From a virus, in IMG/VR virus record IMGVR_UViG_3300009086_000072, positions 1 to 29,345 of that record: 29,345 nt of DNA. The stretch is one strand, 5' to 3'. Made by a program: the position numbers and the translations under genes. Position 1 is the first letter of the stretch; each line of letters begins with the position of its first letter. The notes beneath the pieces are model-generated. The model searched no databases. It saw nothing but the letters and a program-made list of their open reading frames with translations, and was not told where the DNA came from. Shown here one piece after another: positions 1 through 6,339 of the stretch.

Positions 1-152
1 ACGATCTCTTCGCTATTCCATCGTTTAACTCGTGGATTGTTTTCACACCATTTAAATGCTTGCCTTTCCCATAAAGAACGATATGTTACCTTGGTTGGGT
101 CTCCAAGATACTTCTTTGTATTCTTAATTTGGTATTTTCCCTTATAAGCCAT
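1..152 (-). CDS. 4: gp4-like head completion protein (5' part only)
   Basis: Reading the minus strand from the ATG at 152-150 gives an open frame of 50 codons that continues past the window edge. The protein begins MAYKGKYQIKNTKKYLGDPT and continues with VTYRSLWERQAF and NPRVKRWNSEEI. This pattern (MAY.GK...N..KY.GDP, YRS.WE, NP....W.SE) is what I recall for the N-terminus of T4 gp4, which completes DNA-filled heads before tail joining. A Shine-Dalgarno-like GGAAAGG lies at 165-159, six nt upstream of the ATG, and a late promoter box lies at 204-197. It is the only leftward gene seen. The C-terminal part lies outside the window, so integrity cannot be judged. The identification is from memory of the family and is fairly secure because several motifs match in order. 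Confidence 0.82.
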   Translation of the reverse strand, partial: MAYKGKYQIKNTKKYLGDPTKVTYRSLWERQAFKWCENNPRVKRWNSEEI

Positions 153-171
153 AAATTACCTTTCCATTCAT

Positions 172-179
172 TATAAATA
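172..179 (+). promoter_or_regulatory. T4-type late promoter box upstream of the gp48-like gene
   Basis: An exact TATAAATA lies 35 nt before the ATG at 215. The predicted start near 185 would leave a leader of about 30 nt containing the ribosome binding site AGAGGA (205-210). The box faces the oppositely oriented box at 197-204, so the two promoters overlap in footprint and their transcripts would overlap by a few bases at their 5' ends. Confidence 0.75.
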
Positions 180-196
180 AAGTTATATTAAATAGT

Positions 197-204
197 TATT
201 TATA
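197..204 (-). promoter_or_regulatory. T4-type late promoter box for the leftward gp4-like gene
   Basis: The minus strand reads TATAAATA here, an exact match to the T4 late promoter -10 element recognised by gp55-containing RNA polymerase. In T4 the start site lies about six nt past the box, which would be near position 191 and leave a leader of about 39 nt before the ATG at 152. This is the only TATAAATA I found on the minus strand of the window, and it sits upstream of the only minus-strand gene. Confidence 0.75.
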
Positions 205-214
205 AGAGGAAAAT

Positions 215-1033
215 ATGTCATCCATAATAGCATTTCCAGATTCTCTTCGGTCTAGTATTAAGAAGAACAGTGGTAATCATTTATCGTTTGAGATAAAGGA
301 CGGAATGGACCCTAAGCAGAATACTAAGATTCATCTGTATATACCTTCAGGTTTTTCATTGGGTGATGGTGCTAATTTTAGTAATGTTGACCTAGGGGTT
401 ATCAGTGGCCTTGAGCGATTAAATAATGCTCGGAAAAATGCAGCTGAAGGAGCAAGTCAAGCAGATGTAGTCGCGACTATGGGTGAAGGGCAAGCTATCG
501 GTGCTGCCTTAATGAAAGCTTTATCTATTGGTAATCAGTTTAACGCAGGTCAAGCAGCACAGATTAAAACCGGTGTTACGTTAAATCCTGCTACGACACT
601 TGCCTACGATGGATCGGCTCTTAGACAATTTGAATTAAATTTTAGACTTATAGCCGAAAGTGCTAAAGAAGCTGAAACAATTAGACTAATAGAACACACA
701 TTCCGTAAAGCAATGTATGCTAAACTAGAAGGATCTATCGCATTAAAGTATCCACCGCTATTTAAAATTAAATTTATGAAAGGAAAAGAACCTAATAAAT
801 TTTTACCTTTCTTATATGATTCATACCTAACAGGTCTTAATGCAACCTATAATAGTGATAGCAACATGTACCATGCCGACGGCGCGCCGACCGATGTTAC
901 CCTTTCATTGTCATTCCAAGAGCAGAAGCAGCTTACACAAGACGATTTATACCATGATAAAGGTGGTGCGGGTGACGAAGAAGAAACTGGTTCTGAGGGT
1001 CAACAGAACTTTGACTCTGACGAAACTAAGTAA
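215..1033 (+). CDS. 48: gp48-like baseplate tail-tube cap protein
   Basis: The 272-residue protein most resembles the gp48 tail-tube cap of marine T4-like phages, which sits on the hub and starts tail-tube polymerisation. Visible signs are IHLYIPSGFS near residue 40, a central Gly/Ala-rich stretch (about 75-130), then FELNFRLIAESAKEAETI (about 138-156), the block in which cap and tube-initiator proteins carry a strand followed by an S..EA..I helix. The C-terminus has GAPTDVTLSLSFQE and an acidic tail rich in Asp and Glu. It is shorter than T4 gp48 (about 364 residues). ATG 215 follows AGAGGA. It is the first gene of the rightward operon and the next gene starts 10 nt after its stop. A gp54-like tube initiator is the main alternative, but gp54 normally lacks this N-terminal pattern. 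Confidence 0.65.
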   Translation: MSSIIAFPDSLRSSIKKNSGNHLSFEIKDGMDPKQNTKIHLYIPSGFSLGDGANFSNVDLGVISGLERLNNARKNAAEGASQADVVATMGEGQAIGAALMKALSIGNQFNAGQAAQIKTGVTLNPATTLAYDGSALRQFELNFRLIAESAKEAETIRLIEHTFRKAMYAKLEGSIALKYPPLFKIKFMKGKEPNKFLPFLYDSYLTGLNATYNSDSNMYHADGAPTDVTLSLSFQEQKQLTQDDLYHDKGGAGDEEETGSEGQQNFDSDETK

Positions 1034-1043
1034 GGATTAATTT

Positions 1044-1847
1044 ATGAGCTTTTTTAAACAATTTCCAACTTTAAATTATGATCTGAATAAAGATGGTTCT
1101 ATTACAAAGATCGTAAACATATTTAGATCTGTACGTCCGGTCCAAACTTTCATCGATGACCCATCCTTATATAGGTTGTATGAAATTAAAAATGGCGAAC
1201 GGCCTGATATTGTATCACAAAGATTATACGGCACACCTGAATATTATTGGACATTCTTTGTGGTTAATCAGTTTTTGCATGATGGATATAAAGTATGGCC
1301 TATGAGTCAAGAAGCTATAAATAAGTTTTTAGATAAAGAATATAATGGTTATGCCATTGTGACTAATCCTAGAGTTGAGGATGGATTGTCTAATTCTATT
1401 GCTGGTAAATTTAGATTAGGTGAAACTATTGTTGGTGGAAACTCTGGTGCTAGTGGAAAATTAACTAAAAAGATTATAGACTTAAATCAACTAGTTATTC
1501 AAGACGTTACTAATGGCCCATACTTAGGTGATGGTCAATTCAATAACAATAATGCTGAAATTATTGTAGGCCAAACTTCTACCGATTCCGTAGCTACCTT
1601 TAATGTTTATCCTTACAGAGAAGCTCCTCATCATTATTATATTTTAGACGAAGAAGGTAACGAAAGGGAATATGCATCTCGGCTGTTTATAGATGATATT
1701 CACGCGGAACCTACTAACGTGATAAAGTATGTATCTAATCAAGAATATGTTTATAGCCAAAATGATGAGAGATCAAAAATTAGAGTTATTAATCCAAAAC
1801 AAATCGGTCAATTTGTAGAAAAATTTAAGAGATTGATTAATGAGTAA
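1044..1847 (+). CDS. 53: gp53 baseplate wedge subunit
   Basis: The N-terminal 110 residues carry the gp53 signature: MSFFKQFPTLNYDL, then YRLYEIKNGERPDIVSQRLYGTPEYYWTFF, a LysM-like fold in which the wedge protein recognises its partners at the baseplate edge. At 267 residues it is longer than T4 gp53 (196). The extra length comes mainly from residues about 122-175, where a small module GETIVGGNSGASGKL plus beta strands is inserted before a conserved tail (PHHYYILDEEGNEREYASRL and QIGQFVEKFKRLI). ATG 1044 follows TAAGGA, which includes the stop of the previous gene. Its last 8 nt overlap the start of the hub gene. In T4, gene 53 also lies immediately upstream of hub/spike gene 5, which supports the call. 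Confidence 0.88.
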   Translation: MSFFKQFPTLNYDLNKDGSITKIVNIFRSVRPVQTFIDDPSLYRLYEIKNGERPDIVSQRLYGTPEYYWTFFVVNQFLHDGYKVWPMSQEAINKFLDKEYNGYAIVTNPRVEDGLSNSIAGKFRLGETIVGGNSGASGKLTKKIIDLNQLVIQDVTNGPYLGDGQFNNNNAEIIVGQTSTDSVATFNVYPYREAPHHYYILDEEGNEREYASRLFIDDIHAEPTNVIKYVSNQEYVYSQNDERSKIRVINPKQIGQFVEKFKRLINE

Positions 1848-3192
1848 TACTACGTATAACAGAGTTGGCTTTGCTAATATAGCTTCTACCCCTACTAGCT
1901 ATAATGTAGAGTATTTAAAAATTGTTAGTAATAGTAAAGAGCACACAGGAGATGGTGACAAGAAGTCTTATGATATTACAGCCAATTTGGCGTATTTTAG
2001 TATATCCGAATCAATTTCTGGCAATCTAATTGTCGATCTTTCTATAGGTGATAGTGGTAATTTTGTTGAGTATATTAACCTACAAGGTAACGAGAAGCTC
2101 GAACTGAAGGTTAGTAGAAACGAAGGTGGAACAGATTCAACAGATGCTAAGGGGTTTATGCTAGATTTAAGAATACAAGAGATATTAAATTATCAAAGAC
2201 CAAAACCTGGCTTAGCTACATTTAATATTACAGCAGTAAGCGAATTTGTATATCTAGGCGATTTCATGAAATTAAAAATTCCCTTTTATGGTTCTCCTAC
2301 AGAATTAATTAGTAAAATAAGTACTAATGTTTTAAAAATAGAAAATGGCGAATATAGTGACTCTAGTAAAAACATTATTGAAGGAATATACCCTAACATT
2401 AAGCCAATGGACGCTATTTACTGGCTAATGTCTCATGCTTTTGATGCCGGCACTCCTCACTTTTATTATCAAACCTTAGCTGAGGATGGTAAGGTACACC
2501 TAAAATCATATAAGCAATTAACCGATTTAGACGAATATGAAGTTTCGTATACATATTCACCCTTTGTTGGGCAAGGTATATCATTAGAAACTAAAGAAGG
2601 TTACCTGGCTGAGAAGTCAATGATTAGGCGGATACAATCAGACTATAATCAAAGCAAGCTTGCTGACGGCATTAACGGGGCTTATGTCAGTACGTTGCAT
2701 ACACTTGATATAGCAAATAAGTCGTATAAAAAATCGGTATATCAGTATAATGTTGATAAAATGACAAAGCTAAACGATTACCAACCATTTTCTAAATCAG
2801 AAAATTCTAAAATAGATGATAAATTTTTAGATGAATTCCTAGATAGCAAATCGTATTATATGTCAACTAACAGTCAGTCGTTTTTTAATTCGAGCAATTA
2901 TTCTTCTCCAATTATATCAGACTTACAAAAGGCTACGTCACATTTAGAAAATCTAAATTATCAAAGCCATAAAATACAAGTTGCTGGGGATTTTGATTTA
3001 TCGGTGGGTAAAAAAATAAGAGTAGATATTTTAAAAACTGGCTTTAAAGAAGTTAACAGTACAGAACTTGATTCTTTACAATCAGGGGTTTTTATTATTA
3101 CACATATAGATCATATATTTAATCAAGGTTTTTTTCAAGAATTAACAATACAAAGAGATTCAAGTGAGGTGGATTTAGATGCAACAAGCTGA
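1840..3192 (+). CDS. 27: gp27-like baseplate hub subunit
   Basis: A 450-residue protein whose position directly before the gp5 spike and whose C-terminal pattern fit the hub ring protein (T4 gp27, 391 residues). The hub forms a trimeric torus joining spike to tail tube. Near residues 383-398 DFDLSVGKKIRVDIL gives the phage hub pattern in which a small barrel reads L.vG..i.v.i, followed at about 415-440 by GVFIITHIDHIF and ELTIQRDSS, the usual closing strands of gp27/gpD-type hubs. The N-terminus (LIVDLSIGDSGNFVEYINLQ) would be the first tube-like domain. The ATG overlaps the gp53 stop (ATGAGTAA) and its own end overlaps the gp5 start by 14 nt, so all three are probably translationally coupled. 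Sequence similarity to T4 gp27 is low; the call rests on context and the C-terminal motif. Confidence 0.72.
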   Translation: MSNTTYNRVGFANIASTPTSYNVEYLKIVSNSKEHTGDGDKKSYDITANLAYFSISESISGNLIVDLSIGDSGNFVEYINLQGNEKLELKVSRNEGGTDSTDAKGFMLDLRIQEILNYQRPKPGLATFNITAVSEFVYLGDFMKLKIPFYGSPTELISKISTNVLKIENGEYSDSSKNIIEGIYPNIKPMDAIYWLMSHAFDAGTPHFYYQTLAEDGKVHLKSYKQLTDLDEYEVSYTYSPFVGQGISLETKEGYLAEKSMIRRIQSDYNQSKLADGINGAYVSTLHTLDIANKSYKKSVYQYNVDKMTKLNDYQPFSKSENSKIDDKFLDEFLDSKSYYMSTNSQSFFNSSNYSSPIISDLQKATSHLENLNYQSHKIQVAGDFDLSVGKKIRVDILKTGFKEVNSTELDSLQSGVFIITHIDHIFNQGFFQELTIQRDSSEVDLDATS

Positions 3193-4510
3193 TCAATTTA
3201 TAGGCGGAGAATTTGCGTGGTTTACGGGAGTGGTAGAAGACCGAAATGATCCACTAGAAATGAACAGGGTGCGAGTGCGATGCTTTGGTTATCACAGTGA
3301 AATAAAAGCTGAAATACCGGTTGAAAAGCTTCCGTGGGCTAGTGTTATGATGCCTACGACGTCTTCAGGTACTTCAGGTATAGGTGATACACCTCATGGC
3401 CTAATGGAAGGTTCATGGGTAGTTGGATTCTTTAGAGATGGACCATCAGCACAAGACCCTATTATTATGGGATCAGTTGCTGCTAAAAATAGTCCTAGGA
3501 ATAAGGATTTAGGTTTTACTGGTGAAGAATATCCACGTGCAGAATATCAAAATAAGTCTGATATTAATAAAGCTGCTAGGGAAACTACACATATAAATTC
3601 TAAGCAATTAGATAAAAGAAAGACCCAAGCAGGTGAAGAAAGACCAAATGTACAAACTGCTAGGCCAGCTGATGTTAAAAACGTAGCCGTATCTAAAGCA
3701 GCCGCATACTATGAAGAAAATACATGGCAAGAAAGACCACCAATGTCAACAAGAGATTTAGAAACTGGCGAAGACGACTTACACATTCCTGAGTATCCAT
3801 ATAATAAGGTGAATGAATCAGAAGGTGGTCATTTAACAGAAATTGACGATACACCAGGTTTTAAACGAACTCATAGAATGCATGCCTCTGGAACATATGA
3901 AGAAATTTATAATAATGGAACGCGTCAGGTAAAGGTTATTGGTGAAGATTATGAAATTATTATTAGCAATAAAAATATTCATATAAAGGGTAACTGTAAT
4001 ATGACGGTTGAAGGCGATCTTCGTCAAATGGTATATGGCAATTATCATTTACAAGTAGAGAAAGATATGACTATGAATGTTAAAGGTTCTCTACAAACTA
4101 AGATAGGCGGTAATCAAGAAACTGAAGTCGTCCGTAGCAGATCAACACATGTTACTGGTAATGACAACCTCACAGTAGTACAAGATATTACAGAAACAAT
4201 AGTACAAGATAAATTCAGTTTTGTTGATGGAAAAAGAATAGAAACGATAGGTAAAAATATGTCGTTATCAGTTTTTGGAACAGAAGCTGATGAGGAAGGA
4301 TTATCAATTGTTACAGCAGGGCCATTTGATCAACTTGCATTAAAGAACTATACATTAACAGTAGATGCTAATCAAGTTATTGGTGTTACTGGTACACTTG
4401 ATCAAGCCATTGATGATGTAGTAACTGAGACATACGGAGCCGAACAGAATACTACCGCAGGTGGAGATATTACAATTGTTGGTGGATCAGATATTCACTT
4501 AAACCCATAG
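3179..4510 (+). CDS. 5: gp5-like baseplate spike protein without lysozyme domain
   Basis: This 443-residue protein is the central membrane-piercing spike. Residues about 13-108 form the OB-fold: TGVVEDRNDP, RVRVRCFGYH, LPWASVMMPT, G..W.V.GFFRDG and AQDPIIMGSV, matching the gp5/VgrG N-terminus. A charged, Pro-rich linker (about 109-215) follows. From about 230 to the end the sequence runs in short repeats such as IHIKGNCNMTVEGDL and MTMNVKGSLQTKIGGN, the V.G periodicity of the triple-stranded beta-helix. T4 gp5 (575 residues) carries a lysozyme domain between OB fold and helix; here the two are joined only by the linker and no lysozyme E...D...T pattern is visible. ATG 3179 follows GAGGTGG inside the hub gene. 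The PAAR tip follows 8 nt later. Confidence 0.88.
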   Translation: MQQADQFIGGEFAWFTGVVEDRNDPLEMNRVRVRCFGYHSEIKAEIPVEKLPWASVMMPTTSSGTSGIGDTPHGLMEGSWVVGFFRDGPSAQDPIIMGSVAAKNSPRNKDLGFTGEEYPRAEYQNKSDINKAARETTHINSKQLDKRKTQAGEERPNVQTARPADVKNVAVSKAAAYYEENTWQERPPMSTRDLETGEDDLHIPEYPYNKVNESEGGHLTEIDDTPGFKRTHRMHASGTYEEIYNNGTRQVKVIGEDYEIIISNKNIHIKGNCNMTVEGDLRQMVYGNYHLQVEKDMTMNVKGSLQTKIGGNQETEVVRSRSTHVTGNDNLTVVQDITETIVQDKFSFVDGKRIETIGKNMSLSVFGTEADEEGLSIVTAGPFDQLALKNYTLTVDANQVIGVTGTLDQAIDDVVTETYGAEQNTTAGGDITIVGGSDIHLNP

Positions 4511-4518
4511 GAGATAAT

Positions 4519-4836
4519 ATGCCTGCAGCAGCAAGAAAAGGTGGTACCGATTCAGTAAGTGTTCCGCATGGTAGTGGAGATAATTGCGCAAGCCCAAGTA
4601 GCTCATCCACTGCTGCTGGATCTGGTAACGTATTTGTAAATGGTGTGGGTGCTGTGAGAAAAGGTGATGCAGTTGCTTCACATCCTAATGTAGGTTGTGG
4701 CCCTCATGCTCCTGGATTAAGTGCTGGTAGTGGTACAGTAAAAGTAAATGGTAAGGACTTTGGTCGGCTAGGTGATTCGTATGGTTGTGGTGCGTCAATA
4801 TCTTCTGGTTCATCTAATGTTTTCGTAGGAGGATAA
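4519..4836 (+). CDS. 5.4: PAAR-repeat spike-tip protein (gp5.4-like)
   Basis: A 105-residue Gly/Ser-rich protein of the PAAR family, which forms the sharp metal-binding cone on the end of phage and type VI secretion spikes. The chain begins MPAAARKG, then shows GSGNVFVNGVGAVRKGD..ASH (about 35-55) and GSGTVKVNGKDFGRLGD (about 73-90), the strand-turn repeats of the cone. His and Cys residues (H14, C19, H56, C61, H64, C93) are candidates for the metal site. It is close in length to T4 gp5.4 (97). The ATG follows TAGGAGAT, which contains the gp5 stop, and only 8 nt separate the two genes, in keeping with assembly on the gp5 tip. Confidence 0.86.
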   Translation: MPAAARKGGTDSVSVPHGSGDNCASPSSSSTAAGSGNVFVNGVGAVRKGDAVASHPNVGCGPHAPGLSAGSGTVKVNGKDFGRLGDSYGCGASISSGSSNVFVGG

Positions 4837-4837
4837 T

Positions 4838-5821
4838 ATGAGTATATGCGGTAAGGACACAGATCTAGACGCTCTAAAAGATAAACAAAGTGGCCTTGAT
4901 AAATTATTATCTGGCGGTAAAGACGCCCTTGGTGATATGTCAAGTGCCCTTAGCGATTTAAAAGATGGTATTAAATTGCCTGAAAATCCTAAGCCAGATA
5001 GTTTACAAGATAAATTATCGAAGCTCAAGGACATATTAAATCCTATTAAACTTAAAGAAGCTATAGACGAAATTAACGATAAATTTGGTGATGCTGTTGA
5101 TTCTGTGGGAGACCTAATAACAAGTTCTTTAACTGGCGGTGACGTGTGCACATTAGCACCAAACGTTGAAGTTGGTGAAGACGGAGTTGCTAAAGAACAG
5201 CCAGCGGAAGCCAAGGTTCCTGGTAAGGAAGTTGCTGAAGCGGAAGAGGCTCAGGCAGCAATTGAATCGGAGTCAGCAGCAGTTAATAGTCAAGTGTTTG
5301 ATTTATCAATGGAACAAGCAATAAAAAGAATGCGCCGGTTAGTAAAAAGACGCGACAGAGGAAGCCTTTATAAATCAGTTGATGCTATTATGTGGGCAAT
5401 ATTGCCAGAACTATATCTACATATTTCTGAGGTTAGTGGAACACCCACTGCAGATCTTGGCCAATATGATTATACCGTTGCACCAGGTCAATCCATTGAT
5501 CCTATTTTAAAGCGCAGAAAAGAGAGTGTAACAGCTAAATTTAGAAATGTGGATCAGTTTTTCGGTCGCATTGTTACCTTTTGGCAAGAAGAGTGGGATA
5601 GAATTTCAGCCCTTGAAGCCTTTACTGGATCAACAACATTAGAAGATGGTATAAACGAATGGGTCGCAAGAAAGCTAGATATAGTTGCAAGTGAAGAAGA
5701 AATAGCTACAGCTGAAGAGCAATTACCGACAACCAATAGTGAGTCGGAAAATGTAGTTGCTGAAGCTGAAGAGGCTGCTGCTAATACCGTGGCAAATATA
5801 TTGCCTATTACAACCTTTTAA
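4838..5821 (+). CDS. Unrecognised structural-region protein between PAAR tip and gp25
   Basis: I do not recognise this 327-residue protein. The N-terminal 100 residues are helical and charged with repeated L..KL/L.DL patterns (LDKLLSGGKDAL, LSKLKDILNPIKLKEAIDEI), suggesting amphipathic helices. Cysteines lie at about 4 and 105 only. An Ala/Glu-rich flexible segment spans about 115-150. A better-ordered helical core spans about 155-285 with basic KRMRRLVKRRDRG and aromatic WAILPELYLHI and FWQEEWDRI, followed by another Ala/Glu-rich segment and a hydrophobic end (NILPITTF). No signal peptide or membrane segment is evident. A strong Shine-Dalgarno (AGGAGG) precedes the ATG, which begins 2 nt after the PAAR stop, so it is expressed with hub and tip. 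A hub-associated or assembly-chaperone role is conceivable from context only. Confidence 0.8.
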   Translation: MSICGKDTDLDALKDKQSGLDKLLSGGKDALGDMSSALSDLKDGIKLPENPKPDSLQDKLSKLKDILNPIKLKEAIDEINDKFGDAVDSVGDLITSSLTGGDVCTLAPNVEVGEDGVAKEQPAEAKVPGKEVAEAEEAQAAIESESAAVNSQVFDLSMEQAIKRMRRLVKRRDRGSLYKSVDAIMWAILPELYLHISEVSGTPTADLGQYDYTVAPGQSIDPILKRRKESVTAKFRNVDQFFGRIVTFWQEEWDRISALEAFTGSTTLEDGINEWVARKLDIVASEEEIATAEEQLPTTNSESENVVAEAEEAAANTVANILPITTF

Positions 5822-5843
5822 GACTAATCATACAGAAGAGAGT

Positions 5844-5851
5844 TATAAATA
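5844..5851 (+). promoter_or_regulatory. Late promoter box immediately before gp25
   Basis: An exact TATAAATA ends only 5 nt before the gp25 ATG at 5857. With T4 spacing, transcription would begin at about the A of that ATG, giving a leaderless or nearly leaderless message. The purine stretch AGAAGAGAG (5834-5842), the only Shine-Dalgarno-like sequence, would then serve only read-through transcripts, at a long spacing of about 14 nt. A chance match is possible in AT-rich DNA, but this lies in a 35-nt intergenic gap. Confidence 0.55.
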
Positions 5852-5856
5852 GTACT

Positions 5857-6333
5857 ATGGCTAATATTAAAGATGGAGATTTTATCCCTTCACCCGAGAT
5901 TCTATCAGATAGAAGTGCTGCGGGTCGGACTAGAAAGACTAGCAACGTAGCTCTGCATAAGGAATACTCTGATTTAGATTTATCTCTTAGATTGCATCCA
6001 ATCAGAAAAGATGTTATTCCATTAAGAGATGATTTAGCAGTTAGAAATTCAGTTAAAAATTTAATATTAACAAACTTTTTCGAAAGACCCTTTAATGCTA
6101 ACATAGGTGGTAATTTAAGGGCATTGCTTTTTGAACCTGCTGATGCGATTACTGAAATGGCATTAGAAGATAATATTAAAAGAGTACTACGAACCGAACC
6201 TAGAATTAAAACCACTTTTGTTGAAGTGGTCGATGATCCAGACCGATATTCATATAAAATAACGGTTAAATTCCTAATAAAACAATTTGATGAAGAATCT
6301 CAAGTTGAAATTGTATTAAAACGCTTAAGGTAA
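5857..6333 (+). CDS. 25: gp25 baseplate wedge subunit
   Basis: The 158-residue protein belongs to the GPW/gp25 family, the lysozyme-like-fold wedge protein that helps hold sheath and baseplate together. The diagnostic region runs from about residue 70: ILTNFFERPFNANIGGNL, then ALLFEP and the helix ITEMALEDNIKRVLRTEPRI, ending in strands (YKITVKFLIKQF, EIVLKRL). T4 gp25 has 132 residues; the excess is an N-terminal tail (about 1-35) with GDFIPSPEILSDRS. The ATG has no close Shine-Dalgarno, unusual for this operon, and a late promoter box lies 5 nt upstream. The gp6 gene begins 6 nt downstream, as expected for wedge partners. Confidence 0.92.
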   Translation: MANIKDGDFIPSPEILSDRSAAGRTRKTSNVALHKEYSDLDLSLRLHPIRKDVIPLRDDLAVRNSVKNLILTNFFERPFNANIGGNLRALLFEPADAITEMALEDNIKRVLRTEPRIKTTFVEVVDDPDRYSYKITVKFLIKQFDEESQVEIVLKRLR

Positions 6334-6339
6334 AAATAT

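Noticed and set aside
880-889. GC-rich 10-bp palindrome CGGCGCGCCG within the gp48-like gene
   Set aside because: It encodes part of a conserved-looking ADGAPTDV segment and has no nearby element; likely coincidental.
1316-1323. Exact TATAAATA inside the gp53 gene, a possible late promoter
   Set aside because: It lies mid-gene, more than 500 nt from the next start codon, and two or three chance matches per strand are expected in DNA of this composition.
4810-5214. Minus-strand open frame of 134 codons opposite the unrecognised gene
   Set aside because: Ser/Leu-rich composition is the mirror of the Lys/Asp/Leu-rich sense protein; the sense frame has a strong Shine-Dalgarno and fits the operon.
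5808-6215. Minus-strand open frame of 135 codons overlapping gp25
   Set aside because: Sense frame encodes clear gp25; antisense product shows no family pattern.
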